DNA from: Craterostigma plantagineum
Taxonomy: Eukaryota; Streptophyta; Magnoliopsida; Lamiales; Linderniaceae
Length of the DNA stretch: 64,000 nucleotides
Direction of reading: 5' to 3'
Assembly (NCBI GenBank): GCA_027422505.1
Contig: JAPQWV010000012.1
Coordinates: 22,604,001-22,668,000, forward strand
Positions within the stretch are counted from its first letter, which is position 1. Each line of letters starts with the position of its first letter. Under the pieces are notes generated by a model. That model searched no databases. It was not told the origin of the DNA and saw nothing but the letters and a program-made list of their open reading frames with translations. Shown here piece by piece: positions 31,712 to 42,699 of this stretch. A program made the translations under genes and the position numbers.

Positions 31712-33801
31712 CTATTTGTAAGATGAGTTTACCATACCGACGTCGATGAGTGCTCTTGCGGTATTTAGAAATGGTCTTCCAAGTATCAGTGGCATATCGG
31801 TATCTTCCTCCATGTCTAATACCACAAAATCCGCTGGAAAGTAGTGTTCTCCGACCTTCACTAGTACATCCTCGACAATTCCTCGTGGGTATGTGATCGA
31901 CCTATCTGCTAGTTGGAGTATCGTAGATGTGGGCTTGGGCTCACCGACTCCTAATTTCTTAAGAAGCGAAAAAGGCAACAGGTTAATGCTTGCACCTAAA
32001 TCGCATAATACATTAGTAAATGAGAGCGAGCCTATAGAACAAGGGATTGAGAAACACCCCCTATCTTTAATTTTTGGTGGTAACTTCCTTTGTAGCACGG
32101 CTGAACATTCTTCATTGAGCGCTATCGTACCATGTTCTTCCAACTTATTCCTGTTCGACAGTAGCTCCTTCAAGAATTTTGCATACTTTGGTATCTGCAA
32201 AAGCGCTTCAACAAAAGGAATATTAATTTCAAGCTTCTTAAAAATATTAATAAAGCGTTCAAATTGCTTATCAGGTTTTCCCCTTCGTAGTGCAGCTGGA
32301 AATGGAGGTCGAATCTTTATCGGTGGTAATGGCTCGGCCTTCTCTTCGGGCGGTGCAGAGTCCAACGTCTTCGTGATCGTGGAAGTACTCTGGCCGGCAT
32401 CTTCTGTTTTGATCTCTTCCACTGCCTTTTGGGTTTCTGAAGCCGGCTCGAGCGTCTTTCCATTTCGTAGTTGAATGGCCTTCGCGTACTCTCTAGGATT
32501 TTTCTCGGTGTCGCTCGGGAGTGCGCCTTGTTTGCGCTCGGATACCGTGCTCGCAAGTTGTCCCACTGTTGTTGCAAGGTTGTGGATTGTGGCCTGTAGA
32601 TCTTGAAAATTGGTGTTGACCCTCGTCTCTAGACTTTGGAAACGTTCCTCTGCCTTGCGATTCTCATTGCCTTGTATCGCTACCAATTTGTCGAGTGCTT
32701 CCTCCCAACTTGCTTTCGGTTGTTGTGGTTGTGTATTTTGTTGTCCTTGATGCTTCTGAAAAGGTGGTCGCTCTTGTTGGCTCGCAAATCCCGGAGGCTT
32801 CTCGTAGTGTGAATTGCCATACGATAGGTTTGGATGATTTCTCCAACTCGGATCATAAGTGTTTGAGTATACGTTCTTTGATTTGTTGTGGACGAAGTTG
32901 GCCGACTCCGGATCCTTGGCTTGCATCGCATCTAGCCTCCGGTGAATAGCCTCAAATTGTGCTTCCATTGAACTATTTATCTCATGCACGCCAGCTGTCC
33001 GTCGGTCTAGATCTTGTACCGTGTATCTCGCCGGGTAGGCCGCAACCCTCTCGATGGTTGCGAGTGCGTCAGTATCTCCTAACTCCATGAAACTTCGCCC
33101 ACACCCTCCATAAACGATTCGCTTATTTTGTGTGCTTAATCCTAAAAAGAACGACTGCATTTGTACGATCAATGGGATGTTGTGATTTGGGCATTGCCTG
33201 AGGAGATTCTTGTATCTTTTCCATGCGTCGCTTAGTGTTTCTCCTCCTTGTTGTTTGAAATTTACGAGTTCAGCCCTAATTTCGCTCGTTCTTGATAACG
33301 GGTAGTATTTGCCCAGGAAACATTCTACCAGTTCATCCCAACTATGTATGGATGCATGCGGCAGTGACGAAAACCATTCGGAAGCGTTCCCTGCTAAAGA
33401 AAACGGAAAGAATGTCAGTTTTATCACTTCTCGAGAAACACCTGGATATTTAATAGTTTTGCAAATTTGTGAGAATTTGGTAATATGGGCATTTGCGTCC
33501 TAATTCGTCAGGCCACTGAATGTTGAACCGGTCACCATCTGTATAGTAACAGGTTTGATCTCGAATGGTTATTTGGTCCTGGTGGAATGGCAATTGGATC
33601 ATTGTCATCGAAGTGCCCAGGAAGTGCTTGGCTTAGCAAAGTGGGTCGTAGAGCAACCATCCCGTGATTGTGTTGTTCCTCGTGATTCTCCTCTCGTTCT
33701 TGATCCTCCATCTTTTGTCTACAATTTCGGTTGTTGCGTCGGCACGTCGCCTCGATTTCTGCGTCGAATAATAATGGTCCCTTATATGAGCTTCGTGTCA
33801 T
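31712..33801 (-). pseudogene. Athila-like gag and aspartic protease
   Basis: The gag starts near 33801 and breaks near 33530 and 33500. A long frame (33427-31712) then carries the gag core (FPFSLAGNASEWFSSLP, WDELVECFLGKYYP) and ends in an aspartic protease with DLGASINLLPFSLLKKLG and MPLILGRPFLNTARALIDVG. The protease motif has Leu where active retropepsins usually read D-(T/S)-G, but DLGASI is the normal form in this gypsy group. Confidence 0.85.
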
Positions 33802-34315
33802 GCACCGAATAATATTTCTACAAAGGATTTAAAAATCAACTTAAATAAGTCCGGTAAAAATAATATTAATAATAATAAAGTGATGACTTAGATAAATAAT
33901 AATATCAATAAATATAAGTAAAGAAAAATATAAATGATGATTATAATAATATTAATGCTAATTATAATATACTAAAATAATAATATTTAAGAAAAAAAAT
34001 AATACTTCTACTGCAAAAATAATAATAGTAATAATTATGATACTAATAAAAATAATAATATATTTTGTTAGATATATATATATATATATATATATAACTG
34101 GTAGTGATGTACGGAAAAATAATAATAATAATAATAATAGTACTAAAATAAAAATAAAATGATGATGTATAATGAAAATAATATTAATATTATTAATAAT
34201 AACGCTTCTACTAGAAGAAAAATATATCTATATATTATAATAATACTACTAAAAATTTATAAAAATAGTTTCTAAATTAAACTCGGAATTAAACTTAAAA
34301 TTAGTGATACCGCTG

Positions 34316-34333
34316 TCCCCGGCAACGGCGCCA
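34316..34333 (-). other. primer-binding site of the gypsy element
   Basis: On the minus strand it reads TGGCGCCGTTGCCGGGGA, the Asp-tRNA-type primer site typical of Athila and relatives. It lies six bases from the LTR end. Confidence 0.9.
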
Positions 34334-34339
34334 AAAACT

Positions 34340-35958
34340 TGACACGCTCGAATACTAGCAAGTGTACTAGGTCGTGCAAGTAGTATAAAATGGACGTGAG
34401 TCCAAGTATCGATCCACGAGGACAACTCGATTAATTTTAAGATATTACTCTGAAATTTTATTTAAACTAAAGCGAAATTTATATAAGGTGTTTTTATGAT
34501 TTTTGATATTTAAAAATAATCGAACTAGATAAAAGTGCAAATAAACAACTAAAGCAGATAGACGATTGACGACAAGGTGATCGAGGCGCATGCTCGGCAC
34601 GTAATTATTCCTACGTCTTCACGCAATTAATCATAAATAATCAATCCGAGCTCAGTCAAGGTAGAATTTCCTAAAATAATCGCTACTCGTTTGTCCCGCA
34701 ATAACGATCCTATGCGATAGAGAACCAATCCCTATATCTTTATATGACTGTAGTTTCTACGCACACATTTATTGTTTGTGAGATTCCCCGAGTTTAAACG
34801 CTTTCGGCGCCTAAGATCTCGGAAACCACACGTACGAAACCGAATTCCATCTCTGGTCGGTTTTACGTCGTGATGCTTTATGTTTACTGTTCTAACCGGT
34901 CTAATCACTTTGTCCGTATCATAAACCAATCAAGTATCGTGCATATGTTGATCAGACACAAGCAAGCATTAAACCCAAACATAAGACACATAACTCGACT
35001 CATACGATTAAATAGAAAAACAGCATCATCACGTAGTCATTATACGGCCTAACACGGCCTCAATCACACAATATTTTACGCTAGCATATTAAACGACGAA
35101 AACAACGACGAATCAAAGGAAAGCATCGCTGCCAACGTCTAAATAAAAATACAAAATTCGTCCCTTACGATAACCGAGTCGTTACGCGTCGCCCCGATGT
35201 CTCCCGTCGTGTGAGCTAGCTACGCCTTTTCTTCGAACTCTCGTCGCCGCGAAAGTAGTCTACGGTGGCCTCGTGCTTTCTGGTCCGTTGTAAAACGTGG
35301 GTTCGATGATATGAGTGGATGAGAGCTGCTTAGTGAAGTTTGGATTGGTGATGTGCGTGAGTGGAGAACTAACAAAAAGTGCTTGGTTGAGCTGGGAGTC
35401 TTTTGTATGAGCTGCCTGCTTGTGATTTTAATGGCCTCAGCTCCCAACGTTACATGTGCACAGCCTCTCCTAACGTTGCATGTGCCCCCCTTTTTATACG
35501 TGAAGTCTGCTTTTTATAGATGGCTAAAGGCAAAGTCGTTGAATCATTTCCCATCTTCACGATCGCGCAGCCTTCTTATCTTGATTGTATTTTTTTCCAT
35601 CCTTGAACACAAAGAAAATCTACGGGCAGCCAAAAGAAAAGATTTTATTTCTTTAATAATTCCTTGAGCCTTGTGCGTATTTAGCAATCCCTTGCTCTCT
35701 TTTGTCCTATTTGATATAAATTAAGATAAGAAAGAAACAACGTGGCTTTTGCATAGACAAGTGTTAGTCAACAATGGCATTAGTACATATGCTTAAATCG
35801 GTATGATGCATTATTCTCATTTTCATGTTCATTTCACTCTAGTTTAGATCAAATATAAAATGTGAACATAAACCTACAATATCATGAAAATTCAAATAAG
35901 TAACCGATGATAACACATGTTTACGAGGTCTAAAAATACGTAAAATCTTAACTTATCA
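34340..35958 (-). mobile_element. 5' LTR of the gypsy element
   Basis: On the plus strand it starts TGACACGC and ends CTTATCA, giving TG...CA ends and a length of 1619 bp. The internal edge is set by the primer site and the outer edge by the exact return to Sirevirus sequence (ATTTCTTAAACACAGG) that is also found uninterrupted at 30397. Confidence 0.85.
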
Positions 35959-37575
35959 ATTTCTTAAACACAGGTTGCCCAATGTTAGAGGCTTGATTAT
36001 CAGGAACCTTCTTTGGCCTCCAGACATATCTAGACTTATCAGCTCTATTCAAAAAACAATTGTTAGATTGACCGTGACGACCGCATAAAAACACTTAGGC
36101 TTTCTAACAGTAGGTGGTGCAACATGTTCATGTGTCGTGGAATACTCTATCCCCGATTTTCCAACATTTCTAGGAATACTGAGTAACATATCAAGATTTT
36201 GTTTTCCTTCAAGAAGTCTATCAACAGTACGAGATTTTTCTTCTAAGGAATTCTTAACAATGAAGACGTCTCTAGATATGTCACTATTTTGCTTTCTAAG
36301 TTCTTCACAATTACACAAAACTTTTTCTTCCTTAAGGGTTTCTAGCTCGACTCTTAAACATGCATTATATAGATCCATCTGGTGCTTCTTTCTTTCTATG
36401 TCATCTCGTTGTCTAACCAATCTCTTTACTTGAGCGTTGAGCGACTTAATCTTCTTTTCTGCGTTTTGAATTATTTCAAGCATCTCTTCCTTTTATCTAC
36501 TTCAGAGACCGAGGAAGCGTTATCATGATATTCATCTTTCCTAGCATATTATTCATTCAGAATAAGTATTGTCTTAATAGTGGACGAGGAAGATACCTGA
36601 TCATCATCATCGGCCATGTAGGCGGGATCTTCCTCCTCTCACTTCCGGCCTCTTCCTAGTTTGTGACCATGGCTTTCTGTTTCTTTATCTTTTTGTCACC
36701 ATTTTCCATTGGGCAGTTTGAGGCGAAGTGGCCTAGCTTGTTACACTTGAAGCATTTCTGAACATTGTTCCCAGAAGAGGATATTCCCTTATTTCTTGGT
36801 TGGAACTTGGAATTTCCTTTGAATTTTCTTCTCAGCCGAGATTTTTCAAATCTTCATGTTAGCATGGCGATCTGCTCCAGTATCTCTTCCTCATTTTCTT
36901 CATGGCCATCAGAGTTATTTTGTTGTTCAGTGTTGAAGGCAATGTTTGGTTGATTTCTGACTTGGGGTTTTTCTTTGATGGAGATCTGAGTCATCTCGTA
37001 CGTGGTTAGAGATCCGATCAGTTCCGAGACGAAGAGTTCGTCTAAGTCCTTCGCTTCGTAGATGGCAGTTACTTTGGGATTCCATTCTCTTGAAAGAGAT
37101 CTCAAGATTTTTTGCACCTTCTCACTGTTTGGTATTTTCTTTCCCAACGAGAACATTTGATTGATGATGTTTATGAATCTTGCATACATGTGGCTTATAA
37201 TCTCATTGTCCTCCAATGTGAACAGCTCGTATTGGTGAGTCAAGAGGGTTATTCTTTCTTGTACTACTCGAGTGGTTCCTCATGTGTGACTATCCCACAT
37301 ATCTTTGGCAGATTCACACGAGCTTACACGATTGTATTCTTCTCTTGTAAGTGCGTAGGCAATCATGTACTTTGCTTTGGCATTTAGGGATATTCATCGC
37401 TTGTCTGTTGCATTGTATTCAGCACCTTTCTTTGGAGTTCCATACGCCTTTTTGGGATTGTATTGTCCCGAGTGATGATATGCCACAGATCATAGTCAGT
37501 AGCAAGCAGGAATTCCGTCATACGGTTTTTCGATATCGCGTAGTTAGTACCATCGAAGAGTGGTGGCCTGGAATG
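35959..37575 (-). pseudogene. Sirevirus-like gag, including copy 2 of the 0.5-kb direct repeat
   Basis: Minus-strand gag with broken frames. It begins near 37575 (RPPLFDGTNYAISKNRM, then FLLATDYDLWHII), continues through the UBN2-type gag core at 37243-36854 (SREWNPKVTAIYEAKDLDEL) and a CCHC zinc knuckle near 36770-36720 (KCFKCNKLGHFASNC), and ends with the coiled-coil region at 36483-35959 that is duplicated at 30397-30910. Confidence 0.8.
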
Positions 37576-37588
37576 GGATTGGGGCTTA

Positions 37589-38131
37589 TGTTGGAGACCA
37601 AGTCTTTGGAGCTATCCGAATTACTCCATAACGGTAACTAACGGACCAATTCTACTTAGTGGACGTTATTGGAAGTTACCAAGTCGATTGTGAAGTCATC
37701 CCAAAGTAGAAGACATATATAAAGAGGAGTTCACCTTACCGTTTCAAAGACGACGCATAACGACGAATATACACGAGAATTTACGAGCGAACTGTGAGCG
37801 AGTTTGAGCTATCACGAGTGTTCTGTTTAGCCTAGTATTTCTGTTTGCAAAAGTCGAAAGACTTTGTAGTTTGGTAGGATCATTTGATTCGTTTCTTTTC
37901 TAGGATTGTTTCTTGTAATCCATTTATTATAGTGGCATTTTGCCCCGAGGCACGCGCAGCTAGTTTTTATAACTTGCTGCAAAATTTACAACTCGTGTCA
38001 ATCGTCTCTTTACTAAGTACTTTACATATGATGTGCGCTTAAGTGTTAGATCGAGTATTCCATCAACATTAGTTCCAACATTTAGGTTACACTATACAAC
38101 TTAGTTTACATCCATACCGAGACCCACTTCA
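37589..38131 (-). mobile_element. right LTR of the composite (5' LTR of the minus copy)
   Basis: On the plus strand the 543-bp LTR starts TGTTGGAGACC and ends CCACTTCA. It is the reverse complement of the left LTR (18173-18189 plus 19448-19967), with substitutions at roughly 7% by eye. A TATATAAAG box is visible near 37714, in the opposite orientation to transcription of this copy, so its promoter use is unclear. Confidence 0.85.
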
Positions 38132-38464
38132 GTCAGGTTTCTTTTTGTTGTATATTTGTCCTCTGTTGAGGGAGGTAGAAATAAATTTTGTGGCTTGAAC
38201 TATGGTTCTTGTTAGGTATTATTCGTGGGGTAACTAAGGTCATTGCAACTCTAACGAAAAAAGCATTTAGTCCTCTAATTTTTTTCACTTGCAAAACTAG
38301 ACCAATATGTTTAGTCGATGTAATATGATATTGATCGAAACCGTCTAAAGAAAAAAAAAAGTAGCAAAGACGAAAAGGATTAGCATGAAAGGAATGGTGA
38401 TCGATGTTGGTCATTACAAGAGATGTTTTTATAAAGAAACATCGACATTTGATTTCGTAAAAAG
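38132..38464. other. intergenic spacer between two retroelements
   Basis: No gene is visible. A minus-strand open frame crosses into the next LTR and is not credible. Confidence 0.4.
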
Positions 38465-41214
38465 TGTTGGGGTTGAGCGGTAATTTTTCGGGTCTAACGG
38501 AAGGTTGATTTTGGATCCGCGATAATTTTGTTGGGACAATATAAAACCAAAATGACGCCGATAGAGAACACGAGTTTTTACGTGGTTCGTCCAATACGGC
38601 CTACCTTCACGGAGAGCACCAGCTTTACTATATTGAGAATATTACACCTTACAAATTTGACGCTCGTGTTTAAACCCAAACTCGAGACCCCTTACCCACT
38701 CGGATAATATATTTGTACCTACTCCCAACTACCCCAGTAAAACTAAAACCCGCTCTCACCCTTATCGACCCTAATAAGTTTCCCTCTCACTATTTCTCTC
38801 TCACAGAACTTCTCACTTGATTTTGGATGATAATAACTGAAGAATCCTCAGCTTATTTATAGATGTCTTCAGCTCTTCTGGACCGTCCAAAACCGGTGGC
38901 CAGGAAACCGCCGCATCACCTGTTGATATGGACCGCTCATTCCTTATCCTTAAGCTTTATTTTTCTTTATATAGATAAAATAATATATAATATTTATAAT
39001 ATTGTTTTATTATTATTTTTTTTCTTTACAACTGTCCTCGTGGGCGGCTGACCTAACAATTCTCCCCCTCGAGCCGCACTCAACACCTTTTCTCCAAGCT
39101 CTCATTCCAGCGAGTCTGTTTGAGAATAACTCGTTCGTAATTACCACGAATGTCCATTTGCCCTCCTTGTATCAGCTACACATATCCGAATCAAGAATTT
39201 CAGTCCTACCCACTTGATTCACCCCGGCCAATCCTATGTGCAGCTGTCGAACCAACTCTACTCGTCGATTTTGAAGAGGGACTTCGATGCAACCCCTTCT
39301 CCAGCAGGACTTTCCTTCTCACCATCATCTGCATTTCCACCACGCGCGCGCGACTTTTTTGAACCCATCGAAGTCAGAGTATTTTGTCCTACACTCCCGT
39401 CCAGACGATACAAACCTCCACGCTCTCCTCCCTTCAGTAGGACCTTTCCACCACGTTCTTCCATAACTTTGGGACAAAGATCACAACACCCAAAGACCGC
39501 ACCGCTCCGTCAGTCATTTTGATCTTCACAGTTCCAACACCACGAATCACATGATGGTATCCATCAGCCATGGAAACCAAACCTCTTCGTATCTCCTGGA
39601 GCGTATCAAAATATTTTCTTTCGGAGCAAATATGGTACTTCGATCCCGAATCAAATATCCATTCATTCTGAGAAAAAGCACCATCATTGGAGATTGTGAG
39701 AACGTCTACAACATCATCCGTATCTTGTGCTATCATGGTTGTGGATTTGTTCTCGCAGTTCTTGTCCTTCTTCCTCGAAGTTGGGCAGTTTCTTTTGACA
39801 TGTCCACCACACTTGTAGCACACCCCACCCTTCCTACCATCATTGAATTTTGGACCTGCTGCTACTTCCAAATTCCCTGGCGTAAAACCTTCCTCTACGA
39901 TTCTCTCCGTGTAGCTAACGTCGAATTTTGGCTATCCCCATAATTTGATCATCTCCTCTTTTCATGCGCCAAAAGAGTTGATTGTACATCCACCATCTTC
40001 ACTGTCGTTTTTCGGTATAAGATGGTTGTGACCAAATTATCATAAGAATCTGGAAGCGAGGTAAGAAGTAAAAGGGTCTTATCTTCTTTCTCTAACTTCA
40101 CATCAACTTTTATAAGTTGATCCACAAGTCCGTTGAACACGCTTATATGGTCCATGAGATTTTCACCTTCCTCCATCTTTAGTCGGTACAGCTCTCGCCT
40201 TAGATCTAACTTTGTGGCTAAGTTTTTCCCGAGATGCAGCTCCTCCAACTTCGCCCACAAGTTTGGTGCAGAATCCTCATTAACAATATTATTAATAATG
40301 TTATCCGCAATGTACAGACGGATTGTGCTGACACATCTTGATCCCAAATCCTCTCATCTTCTTTCGTCATTTCTTCGGCTTTGTCATGTCCCCTTTCAAA
40401 GCCTTATCCAACCCTTGATGAATAAGTATATTCTTCACTCGTCTTTGCCACAGAGTGAAACTCCGTGTACCATCAAATTGCCGCACTTTGAAACTATTTT
40501 CCGTTGCCATTATCCTTGCAGAGATTCAACAGATTGGCCCGACACTGGCTCCCCCGTAACGAACCTTCTTGATACCTTTTCTGATGTGGAAGATCAGACA
40601 AAGCTGCAACCACAGGGCATACTCAGAATATCAACTAGTCTTGGCACTGATACCACTTGTTGGGGTTGAGCGGTAATTTTTCGGACCCAATAGAAGGTTG
40701 ATTTTGGATCCGCAATTTTGTTGGGACAATATAAAACTAAAATGACACCGATAGAGAACACGGGATTTTTATGTGGTTCGGCCAATACCGCCTATCACCA
40801 CGGAGAGCACCAGCTTTACTATATTGAGAATATTACTCCGTACAAATTTGGCGCTCGTGTTTAACCCAAACTCGGGACCCCTTTCCCAACCGGATAATAT
40901 ATTTGTACCTACTCCCAACTACCACAGTAAAACTAAATCCGCTCTCACCCTTATCGACCCTGATAAGTTTCCCTCTCACTATTTCTCTCTCACAAAACTT
41001 CTCACTTGATTTGGGATGATAATAACCGAAGAATCCTCAGCCTATTTATAGATGTCTTCAGCTCTTCTGGACCGCTCAAAATTGGTGGCCAGGAATCCGC
41101 CGCGTCGCCAGTTGATATGGGCCGCTCATTCCTTATCCTTAATTTTCTTCTTTTTCCTTTATATAAATAAAATAATAATTACTATTTTTTTTCGTTTACA
41201 ACTGTCCGCTAACA
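38465..41214 (-). mobile_element. deletion-derivative copia element with two LTRs, TSD AAAAG
   Basis: Two direct LTRs (38465-39058 and 40658-41214) start TGTTGGGGTTGAGCGG and end CTAACA. AAAAG flanks the element exactly (38460-38464 and 41215-41219). A tRNA-Met primer site (GATACCA on the plus strand, near 40649-40655) abuts the right LTR, so the element is minus-oriented. A polypurine tract (minus strand CGAGGGGGAGAAT) abuts the left LTR at 39059. Only gag and the start of protease remain; integrase, RT and RNase H are gone, leaving a 2.75-kb element. LTRs differ by several substitutions and small indels. Confidence 0.9.
39434..40347 (-). pseudogene. gag-protease remnant of the deletion-derivative copia
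   Basis: The frame 40347-39949 holds the UBN2-type gag core (LWAKLEELHLGKNLATKLDL, LLTSLPDSYDNLV). The frame 39871-39434 holds a zinc knuckle and the protease start (EWIFDSGSKYHICSERKYF). The knuckle reads CYKCGGHVKRNC, two residues shorter than the C-x2-C-x4-H-x4-C rule, so zinc binding is probably lost. The protease runs out at 39434 into non-coding sequence before the polypurine tract. Confidence 0.85.
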
Positions 41215-41639
41215 AAAAGAATTTTTTTTCGATCGATTTATGTTCGATTAACCCGATAAAGGCTGATAATACTAGGACTAATCTTGCTTCGTTAGGTGTA
41301 TCGATTATAACACAAATGTTACAGATGAATATAAATAAATTCTACGGACCTACCAAAATTACATTAACAGACAAATCTATATGCTATAAATATTCATAAA
41401 AAGAATCAAGAATAATCATCATCCTATGAGTGACTACCTTCGCTGATCAATCTACTTTGGAGTATTGTTTTTGGAATTAACATCATCTATGATTGTTAAT
41501 AACTGTTAATATTAGTCATGAGTTAAACTGAAATGGAAGTATAAACCCTCAAACTTGAAGTACAACTCAGTGAAGCAAAGTTTGAATAACCGCAGCTTTG
41601 TCTCAGGGCAGTTGAAACTGCAAATAAAAACTGCACCTA
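41215..41639. other. intergenic, nothing recognised
   Basis: AT-rich sequence with no supported gene or element ends. Confidence 0.4.
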
Positions 41640-41896
41640 AGGAAATCGTGCTGCAGCCCTATTAAGAGAGAGTGCTTAGATCTAATCACTTGAGCGGTTT
41701 TCTTCTCTGGAAAGTTGATCGTTGATAAAAGTTTGATACTCTGTAATATTGAGCGTAGAGTAGTGAAAAACTTTGTAATCGTGATCGATAAAGAGAAGAA
41801 TTATCTCCCGCGGACGTAGGATTCACATCGAATCCAAACCACGTTAAAATTCCGTGTTCTTCGTCTATTTTTCTATTTTGTCGAAATTCCCCAACA
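41640..41896 (-). mobile_element. copia LTR 3'-end remnant
   Basis: The stretch ends CCGCGGACGTAGG, CACATCGAATC, AACCACGTTAAAATTCC and CCCCAACA, the order typical of R-U5 regions of plant copia LTRs (…ACCACGTTAAATTC…CCCAACA). The upstream part of the LTR and any internal region are missing. The strand is uncertain, since the motif order reads toward higher coordinates. Confidence 0.4.
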
Positions 41897-42174
41897 TAAC
41901 AATGATGAAGTCGACTCCATATCGTCAACTTAAGGGAAATATTTTATGTTCAAACCAAATCAACATTAGGGTTTTGACTTCTGAATTTCTCAAGAAAAAA
42001 AAAAGAAGAAAATATTTATCATTTCTTGAAGTCCCACGCCAAGAATAAAACCCTTGAAGTAGAACTTCTATTAATCTTCTCACACGTTATCTTATTATCG
42101 AAACTTCCATTAAACGAAACCCTTTATTACATCGACGAAAAAAGCCACAGAAACATAAAAACGACGTAATACAT

Positions 42175-42597
42175 TCATCCATTAAACGGATAGTCATCGT
42201 ATCTCAAGTAACAATCTCCCAACAAAAGCTCGACGTAACACGAAGAAGGGCACATTGTAATCATATTTTGCTTCGCTTGGGCCAGACACGCTGCACAGTC
42301 TTGCTGGCTAAGCCCTTCTCTGCACTCCGCGTATCCAAAGACATCAACGTAACAATAACTGTAATAATCGTAAAAAGAATAATCATAGTACAAATCTTGG
42401 TCCCCTTGATTGGGACAATCGGTCACTAGATCGGTGATCATCTGCGTCACTGCTGCACCGTAAGGATCGTTCGGGCCCCACCGATCTACGCAGCATTCCA
42501 TGTCAGCAATGGTTGTGTTTGGGGCGCATTTTACTGTCTGAGAATGAGATAGAAGAAGAAAGAAAAGTGCGATCACCGATGGATAGTGAGTCATCAT
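42175..42597 (-). CDS. ginkbilobin-like secreted protein (Gnk2 / DUF26 domain)
   Basis: A single-exon 140-residue protein. Residues 1-24 form a signal peptide ending near VKCA, so the product is secreted. It has the C-x8-C-x2-C signature of the Gnk2-homologous (stress-antifungal, DUF26) domain as CREGLSQQDCAAC, followed by SCYVELLLGDCYLRYDD, which matches the usual last strand of the fold. Family members include the mannose-binding antifungal ginkbilobin-2 and the outer domains of cysteine-rich receptor kinases; this protein has one domain and no kinase. Unusually, the loop before the signature is Tyr/Asp-rich (DLYYDYSFYDYYSYCYVD). A second ATG directly follows the first. The likely role is apoplastic defence, inferred from the family. 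Confidence 0.85.
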   Translation of the reverse strand: MMTHYPSVIALFFLLLSHSQTVKCAPNTTIADMECCVDRWGPNDPYGAAVTQMITDLVTDCPNQGDQDLYYDYSFYDYYSYCYVDVFGYAECREGLSQQDCAACLAQAKQNMITMCPSSCYVELLLGDCYLRYDDYPFNG

Positions 42598-42688
42598 ATT
42601 TTATTTTATTTTTGTAGAAACGCGAATAATGTGATTGCTTTTTTGTGTGGAGTGTAGTATGTGGAGGTTTGCACTTAGGGTTAGGGTT

Positions 42689-42698
42689 TTATAGGAGA
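42689..42698 (-). promoter_or_regulatory. TATA box of the ginkbilobin-like gene
   Basis: On the minus strand the sequence CCTATAAAAC lies about 95 bp upstream of the start codon, suitable as a TATA box. Confidence 0.55.
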
Positions 42699-42699
42699 T

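Larger units (their letters stand above)
30911..35958 (-). mobile_element. truncated Athila-like Ty3/gypsy element inside the Sirevirus copy
   Basis: A minus-oriented gypsy element with a 5' LTR, an Asp-tRNA-type primer site, gag-protease and the first part of reverse transcriptase, cut off inside RT at 30911. The 3' half and 3' LTR are missing. Between the LTR and gag (33830-34315) lies AT-rich leader with (TA)n and (AAT)n tracts. Its LTR edge at 35958 abuts Sirevirus gag exactly, so that side is an intact insertion boundary; the other side is a break. Confidence 0.85.
18173..38131. mobile_element. inverted tail-to-tail Sirevirus-like copia composite
   Basis: The outer ends are TGAAGTGG at 18173 and CCACTTCA at 38131, the same LTR end in opposite orientation. 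The left flank GTAAG (18168-18172) and right flank GTCAG (38132-38136) match at 4 of 5 bases, as expected of an old 5-bp target duplication. A plus-oriented copy (LTR, then RNase H end, third ORF and polypurine tracts) meets a minus-oriented copy with the same parts at a 22-nt loop (24687-24708). Neither copy has a 3' LTR. The left copy lacks gag and most of pol; the right copy is longer and carries a gypsy fragment. Arms are about 90% alike by eye. No known retroelement is normally built this way. Confidence 0.8.

Noticed and set aside
34070..34200. (TA)n and (AAT)n tracts as possible replication or matrix-attachment sequence
   Set aside because: They lie in the leader between gypsy LTR and gag and are ordinary AT-rich low complexity.
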